Assembly: GCA_017513195.1 (NCBI GenBank)
Contig: JAFXGM010000024.1
Coordinates: forward strand, 124,001 to 188,000
Reading direction: 5' to 3'
Origin: Clostridia bacterium
GTDB lineage: Bacteria; Bacillota; Clostridia; Oscillospirales; Acutalibacteraceae
Length of the DNA stretch: 64,000 bases
Part shown: positions 47,011 through 55,161 of the stretch, piece by piece
Position numbering within the stretch: the first letter of the stretch is position 1
Layout of the letters: every line of letters starts with the position of its first letter
Notes under the pieces: generated by a model
Seen by the model: only the letters and a program-made list of their open reading frames with translations
Databases searched by the model: none
What the model was told of the DNA's origin: nothing
Made by a program: the position numbers and the translations under genes

Positions 47011-47376
47011 ATGCCGTTAGTAGAAAAAGTTGAACATATTTATGAGCCTAATCCGCTTGCGTGTGGGCAGGCTGTGCTTGCGATGCTTTCGGGGCTTGAC
47101 GTAAATGAAATTTTTGATTTAGTGAAAACCGAAAAAGAGACCACCCTAAAAGATATGAAAATGGCCCTATTGAAGCTTGAAATTTTGTATAAAAATGAAA
47201 GGGTAGAGGTTAAAAATAAGGGTGAATTACCGCGTGTAGCGATTCTTAGTCTTGAAACGCCTAAGTGCTGGCATTGGTCGCTTTTTTTTGATGACAAATT
47301 TTATGACCCCGAATACGGTGTGCTCACAGATTTTCCGCCTAGTAATCGCCGCTATTTTTGGGAGATAACGGGTTGA
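47011..47376 (+). CDS. Small C39-like cysteine-peptidase-fold protein
   Basis: 121 residues. ACGQAVLAML places a candidate catalytic Cys at 18, with HWSLFFDDKFYDPEYG giving His88 and Asp99, the Cys-His-Asp order of C39-type and related papain-like peptidases. It lacks a signal peptide or transporter domain, so it is not a standard bacteriocin processing enzyme. It may cleave an unknown cytoplasmic target or be a non-catalytic relative. It starts 11 bases after a terminator, so the promoter must be within or very close to that hairpin. Confidence 0.65.
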   Translation: MPLVEKVEHIYEPNPLACGQAVLAMLSGLDVNEIFDLVKTEKETTLKDMKMALLKLEILYKNERVEVKNKGELPRVAILSLETPKCWHWSLFFDDKFYDPEYGVLTDFPPSNRRYFWEITG

Positions 47377-47417
47377 CAAGATAGTGCATACAGATTAAAA
47401 TTATAAAGAAAAAACGG

Positions 47418-47446
47418 ATTGCCGCGCCGACCAATCGGCTCGCAAT
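47418..47446. repeat. Intergenic hairpin repeat, REP-like
   Basis: ATTGC ... GCCGA-CCAA-TCGGC ... GCAAT forms a two-part imperfect hairpin inside GGATTGCCGCGCCGACCAAT, then CGGCTCGCAATGACG. This wording resembles dispersed palindromic repeats seen between genes in several bacteria. Confidence 0.6.
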
Positions 47447-47481
47447 GACGATTTATTAAAATAAAAAACTTGGGTGATTTT

Positions 47482-48126
47482 ATGGTAAAGGTTTCTCCGT
47501 CGGTGCTTACAGCCGACTTTTTGACACTTGGTGACAGTATAAAAAAACTTGAAAATGCAGGGGTAGATATGCTGCATCTTGACGTTATGGATGGTATTTT
47601 TGTGCCGAATATTTCGTTTGGCAACCCCGTTATAAAATCAATAAAGGCGCACACAAATTTGCCGCTTGATGTGCACCTTATGATAGACAGACCACACAGA
47701 TATATAGAGGAATTTGCAAAATATGCCGACCTTTTAGGCTTTCATTATGAAGCGGGTTCCGATAATGCCGAACTGCTAAAAAAAATACGCGAGCTAGGTT
47801 GCAAGTCTTGCATAACCATTAAGCCTGCAACAGCGGCGGAAGAGATTTTTGAGTTATTACCACTTTGTGATATGGTGCTTGTTATGTCGGTAGAGCCGGG
47901 CTTTGGTGGGCAAAAGTTTATGCCCGCAGCGCTTGATAAAATTAAGGCTATTAAGGCTGAATGTGAGCGCCAAGGACTAAACATCGACATTGAGGTTGAT
48001 GGCGGCATAAATGCTGAAACGGCGCCACTTGCTGTAGCTGCCGGAGCTAACGTGTTGGTGGCAGGCAATTTTTTGTTTTCTGCTGATGATATGGGTGCTC
48101 GTGTCAAAGAGATTAAAGCACTTTAA
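47482..48126 (+). CDS. rpe: Ribulose-phosphate 3-epimerase
   Basis: 214 residues from the ATG at 47482 behind GGGTGA. Rpe interconverts ribulose-5-P and xylulose-5-P in the pentose phosphate pathway. TIM-barrel motifs: VSPSVLTADFL, LDVMDGIFVPNISFG, DVHLMI, VMSVEPGFGGQKF and EVDGGIN. All active-site residues expected for the family appear intact. Confidence 0.96.
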   Translation: MVKVSPSVLTADFLTLGDSIKKLENAGVDMLHLDVMDGIFVPNISFGNPVIKSIKAHTNLPLDVHLMIDRPHRYIEEFAKYADLLGFHYEAGSDNAELLKKIRELGCKSCITIKPATAAEEIFELLPLCDMVLVMSVEPGFGGQKFMPAALDKIKAIKAECERQGLNIDIEVDGGINAETAPLAVAAGANVLVAGNFLFSADDMGARVKEIKAL

Positions 48127-48182
48127 AATTTGAATATTCGTTTTTGTTTTGCCAATACTTTTTTTGAGAGGAAAGTGGTAAA

Positions 48183-48305
48183 ATGCAAAACAAAAAAAGA
48201 GATTTTTGGGGTGTCGTTTTTAAATCAATGGTGGTTACCTTTTCGGTGATAGCACTAATTTTAATAGGATATTTTACGGCAGGTTTTTTGTCGGGAGGAT
48301 TATAA
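48183..48305 (+). CDS. 40-residue single-span membrane microprotein
   Basis: A short frame beginning ATG at 48183 after GAGAGGAAAG. The N-terminus is basic (MQNKKRDFWG), and about residues 15-37 are hydrophobic (SMVVTFSVIALILIGYFTAG). The stop shares its last A with the ATG of the phosphohexomutase gene (TAATG), so translation is probably coupled, and the GGGAGG within its end serves as the next ribosome site. Function unknown; it may be a real microprotein or mainly a coupling leader. Confidence 0.72.
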   Translation: MQNKKRDFWGVVFKSMVVTFSVIALILIGYFTAGFLSGGL

Positions 48306-49777
48306 TGGAATACATGTTTTTAAAAAGCGGTACTGATGTACGTGGTATTGCATCGAATTTAGGTGGCAAAGAGGTAGAGCTTACCGACAAGGCGGTTTAT
48401 GATATATCGGCTGCATTTGTAGCGTGGTGTGTTAACAAGCTTTCAAGACCTTCAAGTGAACTGCGTATTGCGCTTGGTCATGATTCACGCATTACTGCCG
48501 ATAGAATATGCGAGCAGGTAAAAAAGGCACTTATAAATGCGGGTGTAACTGTGCTAGACTGTGGCTTGGCTTCAACACCGGCAATGTTTATGACCACTGT
48601 TGATTTACATACCGATGCCGCTATACAGATTACCGCAAGTCATCATCCTTTTGATAGGAACGGACTAAAATTCTTTATAGGCACAGGCGGTCTTGAGGGC
48701 AGTGATATTGCCGAAGTATTAGAGATTGCTGAAAACGAAGAAGAGTGTATTAGTGAAAAACCGGGTGTTGTAGAAAAGGTTGATTATATGACCGATTATG
48801 CAGCCCGACTTCGTGATATGATTATTCGTGAGGTTGGCAAAGGCGATAAGCCGCTTAAAAACTACCACATAGTAGTTGATGCGGGTAACGGCGTTGGCGG
48901 ATTTTATGCAAATAATGTTTTATCACCTTTGGGTGCCGACATTTCGGGCAGTCAGTTTTTAGAGCCTGACGGCATGTTCCCCAATCATATACCAAATCCC
49001 GAAAACAAGCAGGCTATTGAGAGCATTTGTGAAGCGGTTAAAAACAGTAATGCCGACTTTGGCGTGATATTTGATACCGACGTAGACCGTGCGGGCTGTG
49101 TTGACGGAGACGGAAACGAGATAAACCGTAACAGACTTATAGCTATCGCTGCATATATTGCTTTAGGTGGTAAAAAGGGTGGTACAATAGTTACCGACTC
49201 GGTCACATCTGATGGACTTAAAAAGTATATAAACGAAGACTTAGGTGGTGTACACTACCGCTATCGTCGCGGATACAAAAATGTTATAAACAAGGCTATT
49301 GAACTTTGTGAGCAGGGAATTGATTGCCCGCTTGCTATTGAAACTTCGGGACATGCGGCGCTAAAAGAAAATTACTTCCTTGACGATGGCGCATATCTTG
49401 CGACCAAGATTATAATTGAGCTTGCAAAGGGTACCGATATTAAGGCACTGCTCTCTACAATGGAAATGCCTGCTGAGGAAGAAGAACACAGATTTAACAT
49501 AAAGGCTGACTATTTTAAGGTTTACGGTCAACGTGTTATAGATGAATTAGAAGAATTCGCAAAACAACAGCAGGGTTATGTTATTGCTGATGATAACCGT
49601 GAGGGGATAAGGGTATCAACACCAAACGGTTGGTTTTTGTTGCGTCTTAGTGTGCACGACCCTGTTATGCCGATGAACCTTGAAAGCAACAGGTTAGGTG
49701 GCATTGCTGTTATGAAAAAAGAACTAAAAGCGTTTTTTGAAGGCTTTAGTGAACTTGAAATGCCAAATGGATTTTAA
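48305..49777 (+). CDS. Phosphomannomutase/phosphoglucomutase
   Basis: 490 residues of the alpha-D-phosphohexomutase superfamily, which moves phosphate between C6 and C1 of hexoses. The active-site serine is in TASHHPFDRNGLKFF (Ser112), the metal-binding loop is DTDVDRAG near 256-263, and the sugar-binding ETSGHA and phosphate-binding NREGIRVS are present. HHP rather than the common HNP follows the serine. It would supply mannose-1-P or glucose-1-P for surface polysaccharides, including substrate for RmlA. Confidence 0.93.
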   Translation: MEYMFLKSGTDVRGIASNLGGKEVELTDKAVYDISAAFVAWCVNKLSRPSSELRIALGHDSRITADRICEQVKKALINAGVTVLDCGLASTPAMFMTTVDLHTDAAIQITASHHPFDRNGLKFFIGTGGLEGSDIAEVLEIAENEEECISEKPGVVEKVDYMTDYAARLRDMIIREVGKGDKPLKNYHIVVDAGNGVGGFYANNVLSPLGADISGSQFLEPDGMFPNHIPNPENKQAIESICEAVKNSNADFGVIFDTDVDRAGCVDGDGNEINRNRLIAIAAYIALGGKKGGTIVTDSVTSDGLKKYINEDLGGVHYRYRRGYKNVINKAIELCEQGIDCPLAIETSGHAALKENYFLDDGAYLATKIIIELAKGTDIKALLSTMEMPAEEEEHRFNIKADYFKVYGQRVIDELEEFAKQQQGYVIADDNREGIRVSTPNGWFLLRLSVHDPVMPMNLESNRLGGIAVMKKELKAFFEGFSELEMPNGF

Positions 49778-49787
49778 TTATTTTTTT

Positions 49788-49822
49788 AAAAAAAGAACCT
49801 GCAAAAGCAGGTTCTTTTTCTA
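49788..49822. terminator. Bidirectional terminator
   Basis: AAAAAGAACCTGC-AAAA-GCAGGTTCTTTTT between convergent units. Confidence 0.88.
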
Positions 49823-49824
49823 TT

Positions 49825-50607
49825 TTATAAAACTTTGCTTAAAAATTCTTTAAGTCTTGGACACTGTGGGTTTCCAAAAAGCTCTTCGGGAGTGCCTTCT
49901 TCGGCTATTACGCCTTCGTCAATAAATATTACTCGGTCGGCAACCTCACGTGCAAAGCCCATTTCGTGTGTAACAACAACCATTGTCATACCTTCGTGAG
50001 CAAGTTCCTTCATAAGCTCTAATACCTCGCCAACCATTTCAGGATCAAGTGCTGAGGTTGGCTCATCAAAGAGTATAACGTCGGGATTCATTGCCAAAGC
50101 TCTAACAATAGCTACACGTTGTTTTTGACCGCCAGATAGTTGAGAGGGGAAAACGTCAGCCTTTTCTTCAAGACCGATACGTTTAAGTAGCTTCATAGCA
50201 TTTTCTTTTGCTTCTGCCTTAATTTGTTTAGTAGACTTAATTTCTTCACCGTTTGGATTGCTAAAACGCAATTTGCGCATTCGCTTTTTCTCAACGTATA
50301 TAGGAGCTAACATGATATTATCTATAACTGTTTTGTTATTGAAAAGATTAAAGTGTTGGAAAACCATTCCCATTTTTTGACGGTGCACATTGATGTTTAC
50401 ACTCATATCGGCAATATCTACACCGTTAAAAATAATGCTACCGGAGGTTGGGTCTTCCATACAGTTAAGGCAACGCAAAAAGGTTGATTTACCGGAACCT
50501 GATGGGCCGAGAACAACAATTTTTTCGCCCTTATTGATAGTAACGTTAATGCCTTTTAAAACGTCAACGTTTTTAAAAGATTTTGTAAGATTAACAACTT
50601 CTATCAC
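49825..50607 (-). CDS. Polar amino-acid ABC transporter ATPase (GlnQ-like)
   Basis: 260 residues. Walker [10 protein letters not shown] (about 34-42), [16 protein letters not shown], and [14 protein letters not shown] are canonical. An insert of about 20 residues ([20 protein letters not shown]) lies after the ILMLAPIYV-like region and makes it longer than the usual 240. It drives uptake through the permease encoded just upstream, overlapping by 17 bases. Confidence 0.95.
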   Translation of the reverse strand: MIEVVNLTKSFKNVDVLKGINVTINKGEKIVVLGPSGSGKSTFLRCLNCMEDPTSGSIIFNGVDIADMSVNINVHRQKMGMVFQHFNLFNNKTVIDNIMLAPIYVEKKRMRKLRFSNPNGEEIKSTKQIKAEAKENAMKLLKRIGLEEKADVFPSQLSGGQKQRVAIVRALAMNPDVILFDEPTSALDPEMVGEVLELMKELAHEGMTMVVVTHEMGFAREVADRVIFIDEGVIAEEGTPEELFGNPQCPRLKEFLSKVL

Positions 50608-51301
50608 TTTTTCTCAAGCTCCTTTCTAAAAGTTTTACCAAACCGCTGATGAAAAGCACCAATACAATGTAAATGATTGCCATTACAAGATAGGGCACCA
50701 TAAATTCATAACTGTTAGAACCAATTCGGTTAAATGCAACATACAGGTCAAGCGCACCAACAAAGCTTACGACAGAGGTTTCTTTGATAAGGGTTATAAA
50801 CTCATTGCCGAGAGTAGGCAAAATATTTTTAACCGCTTGTGGAATTATGATTGAAAGCATAGTTTTCGAAAAAGAAAGACCAACAGCTCGGCCACCCTCC
50901 ATTTGACCGGGGTCAACCGACAAAATACCACCACGCATTATTTCTGATATGTATGCGCCGGAATTTAGTCCGAATACTATAATGGCGACAGTTACTGACG
51001 GAAGGTTGATTTCCATTAAAGGCAGGGCAACGTAGTAGGACAACAAAAGTTGTACCACCATTGGTGTTCCACGGAAAAATGCAACATAAAAAGTACATAT
51101 TCCGTTAAGAATTTTTGGCAATACCTTATACTTTGGTAACACGCGAACCGTTGCAATCAGTGTACCTATAACAATACCGATTATAAGACCGATTACTGCG
51201 ATTTTAAGGGTGTTTTCTAAACCGGTTAAAACCTCTTTGTAGCCGCCATTATCAATAAAAACTTCTATGAAACGTTCAATTTTTAAACCTAAATTTCCCA
51301 T
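50591..51301 (-). CDS. Polar amino-acid ABC transporter permease
   Basis: 236 residues with about five membrane segments. The HisMQ-type signature [19 protein letters not shown] is at the N-terminus, [15 protein letters not shown] follows, and the EAA-like loop [20 protein letters not shown] and GGRAVGLSF contacts the ATPase. It probably forms a homodimer. AAGGAT precedes the start. An intercistronic hairpin separates it from the binding protein gene. Confidence 0.95.
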   Translation of the reverse strand: MGNLGLKIERFIEVFIDNGGYKEVLTGLENTLKIAVIGLIIGIVIGTLIATVRVLPKYKVLPKILNGICTFYVAFFRGTPMVVQLLLSYYVALPLMEINLPSVTVAIIVFGLNSGAYISEIMRGGILSVDPGQMEGGRAVGLSFSKTMLSIIIPQAVKNILPTLGNEFITLIKETSVVSFVGALDLYVAFNRIGSNSYEFMVPYLVMAIIYIVLVLFISGLVKLLERSLRKSDRSC

Positions 51302-51317
51302 AATAAATAATCCTTAT

Positions 51318-51357
51318 AACAACACAATACCCCACCTTGCGGTGAGGTTATTGTTGT
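51318..51357 (-). promoter_or_regulatory. Intercistronic hairpin between binding protein and permease genes
   Basis: ACAACAATAACCTCACC-GCAA-GGTGGGGTATTGTGTTGT on the minus strand pairs nearly throughout. No U-tract follows, so RNA stabilisation of the upstream message or partial attenuation is likely. Confidence 0.6.
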
Positions 51358-51371
51358 AAATTTAATATTGA

Positions 51372-52256
51372 TTAAGCTACAGCGTTGATAGCTTCAACAA
51401 TAAATGTTGCAGGGTCAGAGTCAATTACAACATATTTGATGTTGCCGTTGATAAGATCTTGTACTGCAAGAGAACCAGAGCCATAGCCCTTACCTTCTAC
51501 ATCGTAACCATCAAAGCCCCAGTCAGCATCACCCTGAACATAGAGGCTACCGGTTGTGCCGTTTTGGTAACCAATCTTTGTTGTCTTGTCTAATGATTTA
51601 AGGATTGCTTCAACATCTTCTGTTGTTTTGCAAGCATCGAATGTTGTATCGTCACCCTTAACGATAAGCTTTTGGTTTGCAGTGTAGTATGATGTTGAGA
51701 AGGTAACGTGCTCCTCACGCTTTTCGTTTACTGTAAGACCGGCCATAGCGATATCGCACTTGTGCTGACCCACTGACAAGCAAACAGCGTCAAATTCCAT
51801 ATCTTTAATAACGAGTTCTTTGCCGAGATAATCAGCAAGGAGCTTTGCGATTTCCATATCAATACCATAGAAGTTTTCGCCTACTTTGTACTCGAAAGGC
51901 TCAAACTGTGCGTTTGTAGCAACTACTAACTGATCCTTTGAAGCATCTTCTGCTGCTGACTTAACGGGAGTCTTTTCGCCGTCACCAAAGTATTTGTCGC
52001 AGATTTCATCAAATGTGCCGTCGTCCTGAATTTTCTTAACGAATTCATTAACCTTTGTTAAAAGTTCAGGTTGGTCTTTGTCAACACCAAAGGCATATTC
52101 TTCTTCGGTAAGGTTGATGTCGATTACCTTAACCTTAGCGGTAGCCTTAGCAGTGTCATCAGCGGTGCTGCTTGTTTCGGTGTCGCCGCAGCCAACGAAG
52201 CAGAAAAGCATACAAAGTGCTAAAGCGGCTGCCAAAATTTTCTTTAGATTTTTCAT
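51372..52256 (-). CDS. Amino-acid-binding lipoprotein, circularly permuted SBP family 3
   Basis: 294 residues. Lipoprotein signal with FVGC and lipidated Cys23. Residues 42-91 (KVIDINLTEEEYAFGVDKDQ, PELLTKVNEFVKKIQDDGTF, DEICDKYF) match what is normally the C-terminal end of GlnH/FliY-like proteins. After a linker (92-107) the usual N-terminal start follows at 108 (DQLVVATNAQFEPFEY, then GIDMEIAKLLADYLG, FDAVCLSVGQHKCDIAMAGL), and the protein ends at VVIDSDPATFIVEAINAVA, where others continue. The order is therefore rotated. It should still bind a polar amino acid and feed the permease downstream. GAGG ribosome site and extended promoter upstream. Confidence 0.9.
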   Translation of the reverse strand: MKNLKKILAAALALCMLFCFVGCGDTETSSTADDTAKATAKVKVIDINLTEEEYAFGVDKDQPELLTKVNEFVKKIQDDGTFDEICDKYFGDGEKTPVKSAAEDASKDQLVVATNAQFEPFEYKVGENFYGIDMEIAKLLADYLGKELVIKDMEFDAVCLSVGQHKCDIAMAGLTVNEKREEHVTFSTSYYTANQKLIVKGDDTTFDACKTTEDVEAILKSLDKTTKIGYQNGTTGSLYVQGDADWGFDGYDVEGKGYGSGSLAVQDLINGNIKYVVIDSDPATFIVEAINAVA

Positions 52257-52322
52257 TTTGTTTACCTCATTTCAAGATTTTAATTTAATTACAATGTTAT
52301 GTAACTTTTTTAGGATGAACCG

Positions 52323-52351
52323 ATTTTAGCATACTAAAGTGGTTTTGTCAA
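52323..52351 (-). promoter_or_regulatory. Promoter of the amino-acid transporter operon
   Basis: On the minus strand TTGACA (52351-52346), 17-bp spacer, TAAAAT (52328-52323) with an upstream TG (extended -10). Confidence 0.82.
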
Positions 52352-52392
52352 GTGAAAATGCATAAATATTTTAAAGTTTTGCAATTTTATAA

Positions 52393-52443
52393 AAAATATG
52401 CAAAAAATAATGCATATTTTCGTTTTTAACACAAAAATATGCA
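52393..52443. repeat. Three alternating copies of a decamer
   Basis: AAAATATGCA at 52393-52402, its reverse complement TGCATATTTT at 52411-52420, and AAAATATGCA again at 52434-52443, with a related AAAATGCATA at about 52355. The first pair can also form a hairpin with a T-rich end that may terminate the DUF4363 transcript. Confidence 0.6.
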
Positions 52444-52450
52444 TATAGGT

Positions 52451-52804
52451 TTAATAAAAACTGTGCAAACCGAATTTTTGTTCCGCCTTAATTAGAACTA
52501 AAACACTTTCAATGTTTTTATAAACGGCGTTTAATTCGAGTGAAGTGTTGTCCGTGGAGGCAACGGTTAGTTGACCGATATAAATTGAAATTTTATCTAA
52601 AAATCCGTGATTTACAAAAAGGGACATATTTTCTTTTTGTTCTTGCCATTTGTTTTCGAGTTGGGTGCCCGTGATTTTTTTATTACGAAACTGTTCGATG
52701 TCGTTAAGTGTTTTGTTACAAGCGTTTTCGACATATATATGTGCCCAAAAGCAAATTATAATCACCAATACAAAAATTATTGTGGCAGGTATTAGTCTTT
52801 TCAT
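52451..52804 (-). CDS. DUF4363 family protein
   Basis: 117 residues with one N-terminal membrane segment (about 5-24, TIIFVLVIIICFWAHIYVEN) and an outside helical part. Members are found beside DUF421 genes in Clostridia, as here, with a four-base overlap. Function unknown; a partner role in a sporulation- or envelope-related membrane complex is inferred only. Confidence 0.82.
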   Translation of the reverse strand: MKRLIPATIIFVLVIIICFWAHIYVENACNKTLNDIEQFRNKKITGTQLENKWQEQKENMSLFVNHGFLDKISIYIGQLTVASTDNTSLELNAVYKNIESVLVLIKAEQKFGLHSFY

Positions 52805-53481
52805 TTTTTGACACCGCCTTTTTTTATTATTGTGTGGTTGCCGTCACGGTCAAGCGTCATTAAAAATACGTCTTTTACGCTGTCACATTGATGCTTTAAA
52901 ATTTTATTTAACTTTTGTTTGGTTATTTCAAGTGCTTTAAGAGATTCGTAAACGATTTTTCCATCGCTTATAACAGGTAGAGGTAGTTTGCTGTCGGGTA
53001 GATTTAATTTTGCATCTTTTACCGAAATGGGTTGAGCGTCTTTTTTAAGCAGTACACTTAAATTACCGTTGACCTCTAAAACTGCAAAGGCGACATCTTC
53101 AATATTGAATACATCTTGTCCACGAAGCTGTTCAATAAGGTCAACCACAGTCATACGAACGTTACGCATGGCGTGCTGGTCGATAACACCGTTTTTAATT
53201 ATAACAACCGATTGACCGTTTAATAGTTTCCTTACGAAAAAACTTTTCATAGCAAGAATAGATATTATTATTTCAAGAAAAACTAAAACAAAAATTGCCG
53301 CAAGGCCTATGGACATTGGTTGCTCTGTGTCTTGCAAAGGTATTGCTGCAATTTCTGAAATTAGTAACGTTATTACAAGTTCGTTAGGCTGCATATCACC
53401 GATTTGGCGCTTGCCCATAAGTCGTATTGCTACCGTTACTGTGACGTATAGTATAAACGTTCTTATTACCGTAGAAATCAT
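52801..53481 (-). CDS. DUF421 membrane protein, YetF-like
   Basis: 226 residues from the ATG at 53481 behind GGTGAT; the frame extends to 53556 but without a ribosome site. Three N-terminal membrane segments are followed by the conserved GKRQIGDMQPNELVITLLIS, IIKNGVIDQHAMRNVRMTV, DLIEQLRGQDVFNIEDVAFA and AVLEVNGNLSVL blocks of the YetF C-terminal domain. The family is linked with spore envelope and membrane processes, without an assigned reaction. Confidence 0.9.
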   Translation of the reverse strand: MISTVIRTFILYVTVTVAIRLMGKRQIGDMQPNELVITLLISEIAAIPLQDTEQPMSIGLAAIFVLVFLEIIISILAMKSFFVRKLLNGQSVVIIKNGVIDQHAMRNVRMTVVDLIEQLRGQDVFNIEDVAFAVLEVNGNLSVLLKKDAQPISVKDAKLNLPDSKLPLPVISDGKIVYESLKALEITKQKLNKILKHQCDSVKDVFLMTLDRDGNHTIIKKGGVKK

Positions 53482-53516
53482 TAATAAATCACCAAGTGTA
53501 GTATTTGCTTTTTTTC

Positions 53517-53545
53517 TTGCATTATTATTGATGTAATGATATAAT
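53517..53545 (+). promoter_or_regulatory. Promoter of the polysaccharide export operon
   Basis: TTGCAT (53517-53522), 17-bp spacer, TATAAT (53540-53545). A perfect inverted repeat ACTTTAA-TG-TTAAAGT at 53563-53578 lies in the short leader just before the ribosome site. Confidence 0.65.
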
Positions 53546-53590
53546 AAACATACCAATATATTACTTTAATGTTAAAGTGAGGAAATGTGT

Positions 53591-54394
53591 GTGTCAAAAG
53601 ATACTTTAAATAAAGCGAACTTTTTTTCTGATATGAAAAAGTTTATGCCGCTACTTAAAAATTTGGTATCAAAAGATTTTAAAATAAAATATCGTCGCTC
53701 GGTGCTTGGTGTAGCATGGAGTGTGCTTAATCCACTTTTTACAATGTTGGTAATTACCACGGTGTTTGGCAAATTACTTAAAATTGAAGTAGATAACTTT
53801 GCTACCTACTATATAGTTGGTTTTGCAATATGGAACTTTTTCTCTGAGGCAACATCAAGCTCGCTTAGTTCTATTTTAAGCTCGGCGGCGCTTATAAAAA
53901 AAGTGTATATTCCCAAGTATATATTCCCACTTGAAAAGTGTCTGTTTTCGCTTGTGAACTTTTTCTTTACACTTATAGCGGTCGTAATTGTTATGCTGTT
54001 CCAAGGTTTTGTGCCAAGCATTACAACTATATTGTTCCCGATACCTGTTATTTATTGTTTTGTTTTTGTATGTGGTGTAAGCCTGTTTTTAAGTGCTGCT
54101 ACGGTGTACTTTAGAGATATACAGCACCTTTATGGCGTTTTGCTTACTATTCTTATGTATCTTACTCCCATAATTTATCCGTTGGAAATACTTAAAGATT
54201 ACAAGCTTGTTTTAAGAATAGTTGAGCTTAATCCAATTACTCATTACGTTGAGTACTTTAGAGGTTTGGTTATGTATAATCATATTCCGGGACTTAAGGA
54301 AAATCTTATTTGCGCCGGTATGGCTATAGGCGTATTTTTGATTGGTGCGCTTGTATTTAAAAAGGCGCAACGCAAGTTTATTCTTCATATATAA
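53591..54394 (+). CDS. Polysaccharide ABC-2 exporter permease (TagG/Wzm-like)
   Basis: 267 residues from GTG 53591, seven bases after AGGA; the ATG at 53585 is only one base from that site. About six membrane segments. The family core KDFKIKYRRSVLGVAWSVLN, PLFTMLVITTVFG, LSSAALIKKVYIPKYIFPLE and ELNPITHYVEYFRGL matches teichoic acid, O-antigen or capsule exporters. Works with the ATPase downstream (15-base gap). Confidence 0.94.
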   Translation: MSKDTLNKANFFSDMKKFMPLLKNLVSKDFKIKYRRSVLGVAWSVLNPLFTMLVITTVFGKLLKIEVDNFATYYIVGFAIWNFFSEATSSSLSSILSSAALIKKVYIPKYIFPLEKCLFSLVNFFFTLIAVVIVMLFQGFVPSITTILFPIPVIYCFVFVCGVSLFLSAATVYFRDIQHLYGVLLTILMYLTPIIYPLEILKDYKLVLRIVELNPITHYVEYFRGLVMYNHIPGLKENLICAGMAIGVFLIGALVFKKAQRKFILHI

Positions 54395-54409
54395 TAAAGG
54401 AGTGTATTT

Positions 54410-55150
54410 ATGATTAACGAAAATGCAGTTGAACTTCGCAATGTCGAAATGCACTTTAACATGAGCAAGGAAAAGCTTGAAAGCCTTAAAGAGTATTTTT
54501 TAAAGCTTGTTAAGCGTCAGCTTCATTATGAAGATTTTGTAGCGGTAAACGACGTATCTTTTGATATTAAAAAAGGTGACGTTTTTGGCATAGTTGGTCT
54601 TAATGGTTGCGGTAAAAGTACAACCCTTAAAATTATTTCGGGCATACTTGAGCCGACAAAGGGTACGGTAAAAACTTATGGTACTATTGCGCCGCTTATA
54701 GAATTGGGTGCCGGCTTTGATATGGACCTTACTGCGAGAGAAAACATTTATCTTAACGGCTCAGTGCTTGGATATTCTAAAAAGTTTATTGACGAAAAAT
54801 TTCAAGATATCGTTGATTTTTCGGAGATGCATGAATTTTTAGACGTGCCAATGAAGAACTATTCTTCGGGTATGGTCGCGCGTATTGCCTTTGCGATTGC
54901 TACTGTTACTACGCCTGATATACTTATAGTCGATGAAATACTAGCTGTAGGTGACTTTTTATTTCAGCAGAAGTGCGAGGAACGCATTAACTCTATGATA
55001 AACGATGATACTACTGTTATTATCGTTTCGCACTCTATTGAGCAAATAGAACGTCTTTGCAAGCACTGTGTATGGCTTGAAAAAGGCAAAATAAAGATGA
55101 TCGGTGACGCGTTGGAGGTTTGTGACGCGTATAAAAATTCTCAAAGGTAG
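54410..55150 (+). CDS. Polysaccharide ABC exporter ATPase (TagH/Wzt-like)
   Basis: 246 residues. Walker A GLNGCGKST (63-71), the PLIELGAGFDMDLTARENIY block and NYSSGMVARIAFAIA (signature region) plus DILIVDEILAVGDFLFQQKC identify the polysaccharide-exporter class. It lacks a C-terminal carbohydrate-binding domain as in some Wzt. AAAGGAG precedes it. The next gene starts 11 bases later. Confidence 0.95.
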   Translation: MINENAVELRNVEMHFNMSKEKLESLKEYFLKLVKRQLHYEDFVAVNDVSFDIKKGDVFGIVGLNGCGKSTTLKIISGILEPTKGTVKTYGTIAPLIELGAGFDMDLTARENIYLNGSVLGYSKKFIDEKFQDIVDFSEMHEFLDVPMKNYSSGMVARIAFAIATVTTPDILIVDEILAVGDFLFQQKCEERINSMINDDTTVIIVSHSIEQIERLCKHCVWLEKGKIKMIGDALEVCDAYKNSQR

Positions 55151-55161
55151 GCAAGCATTAA

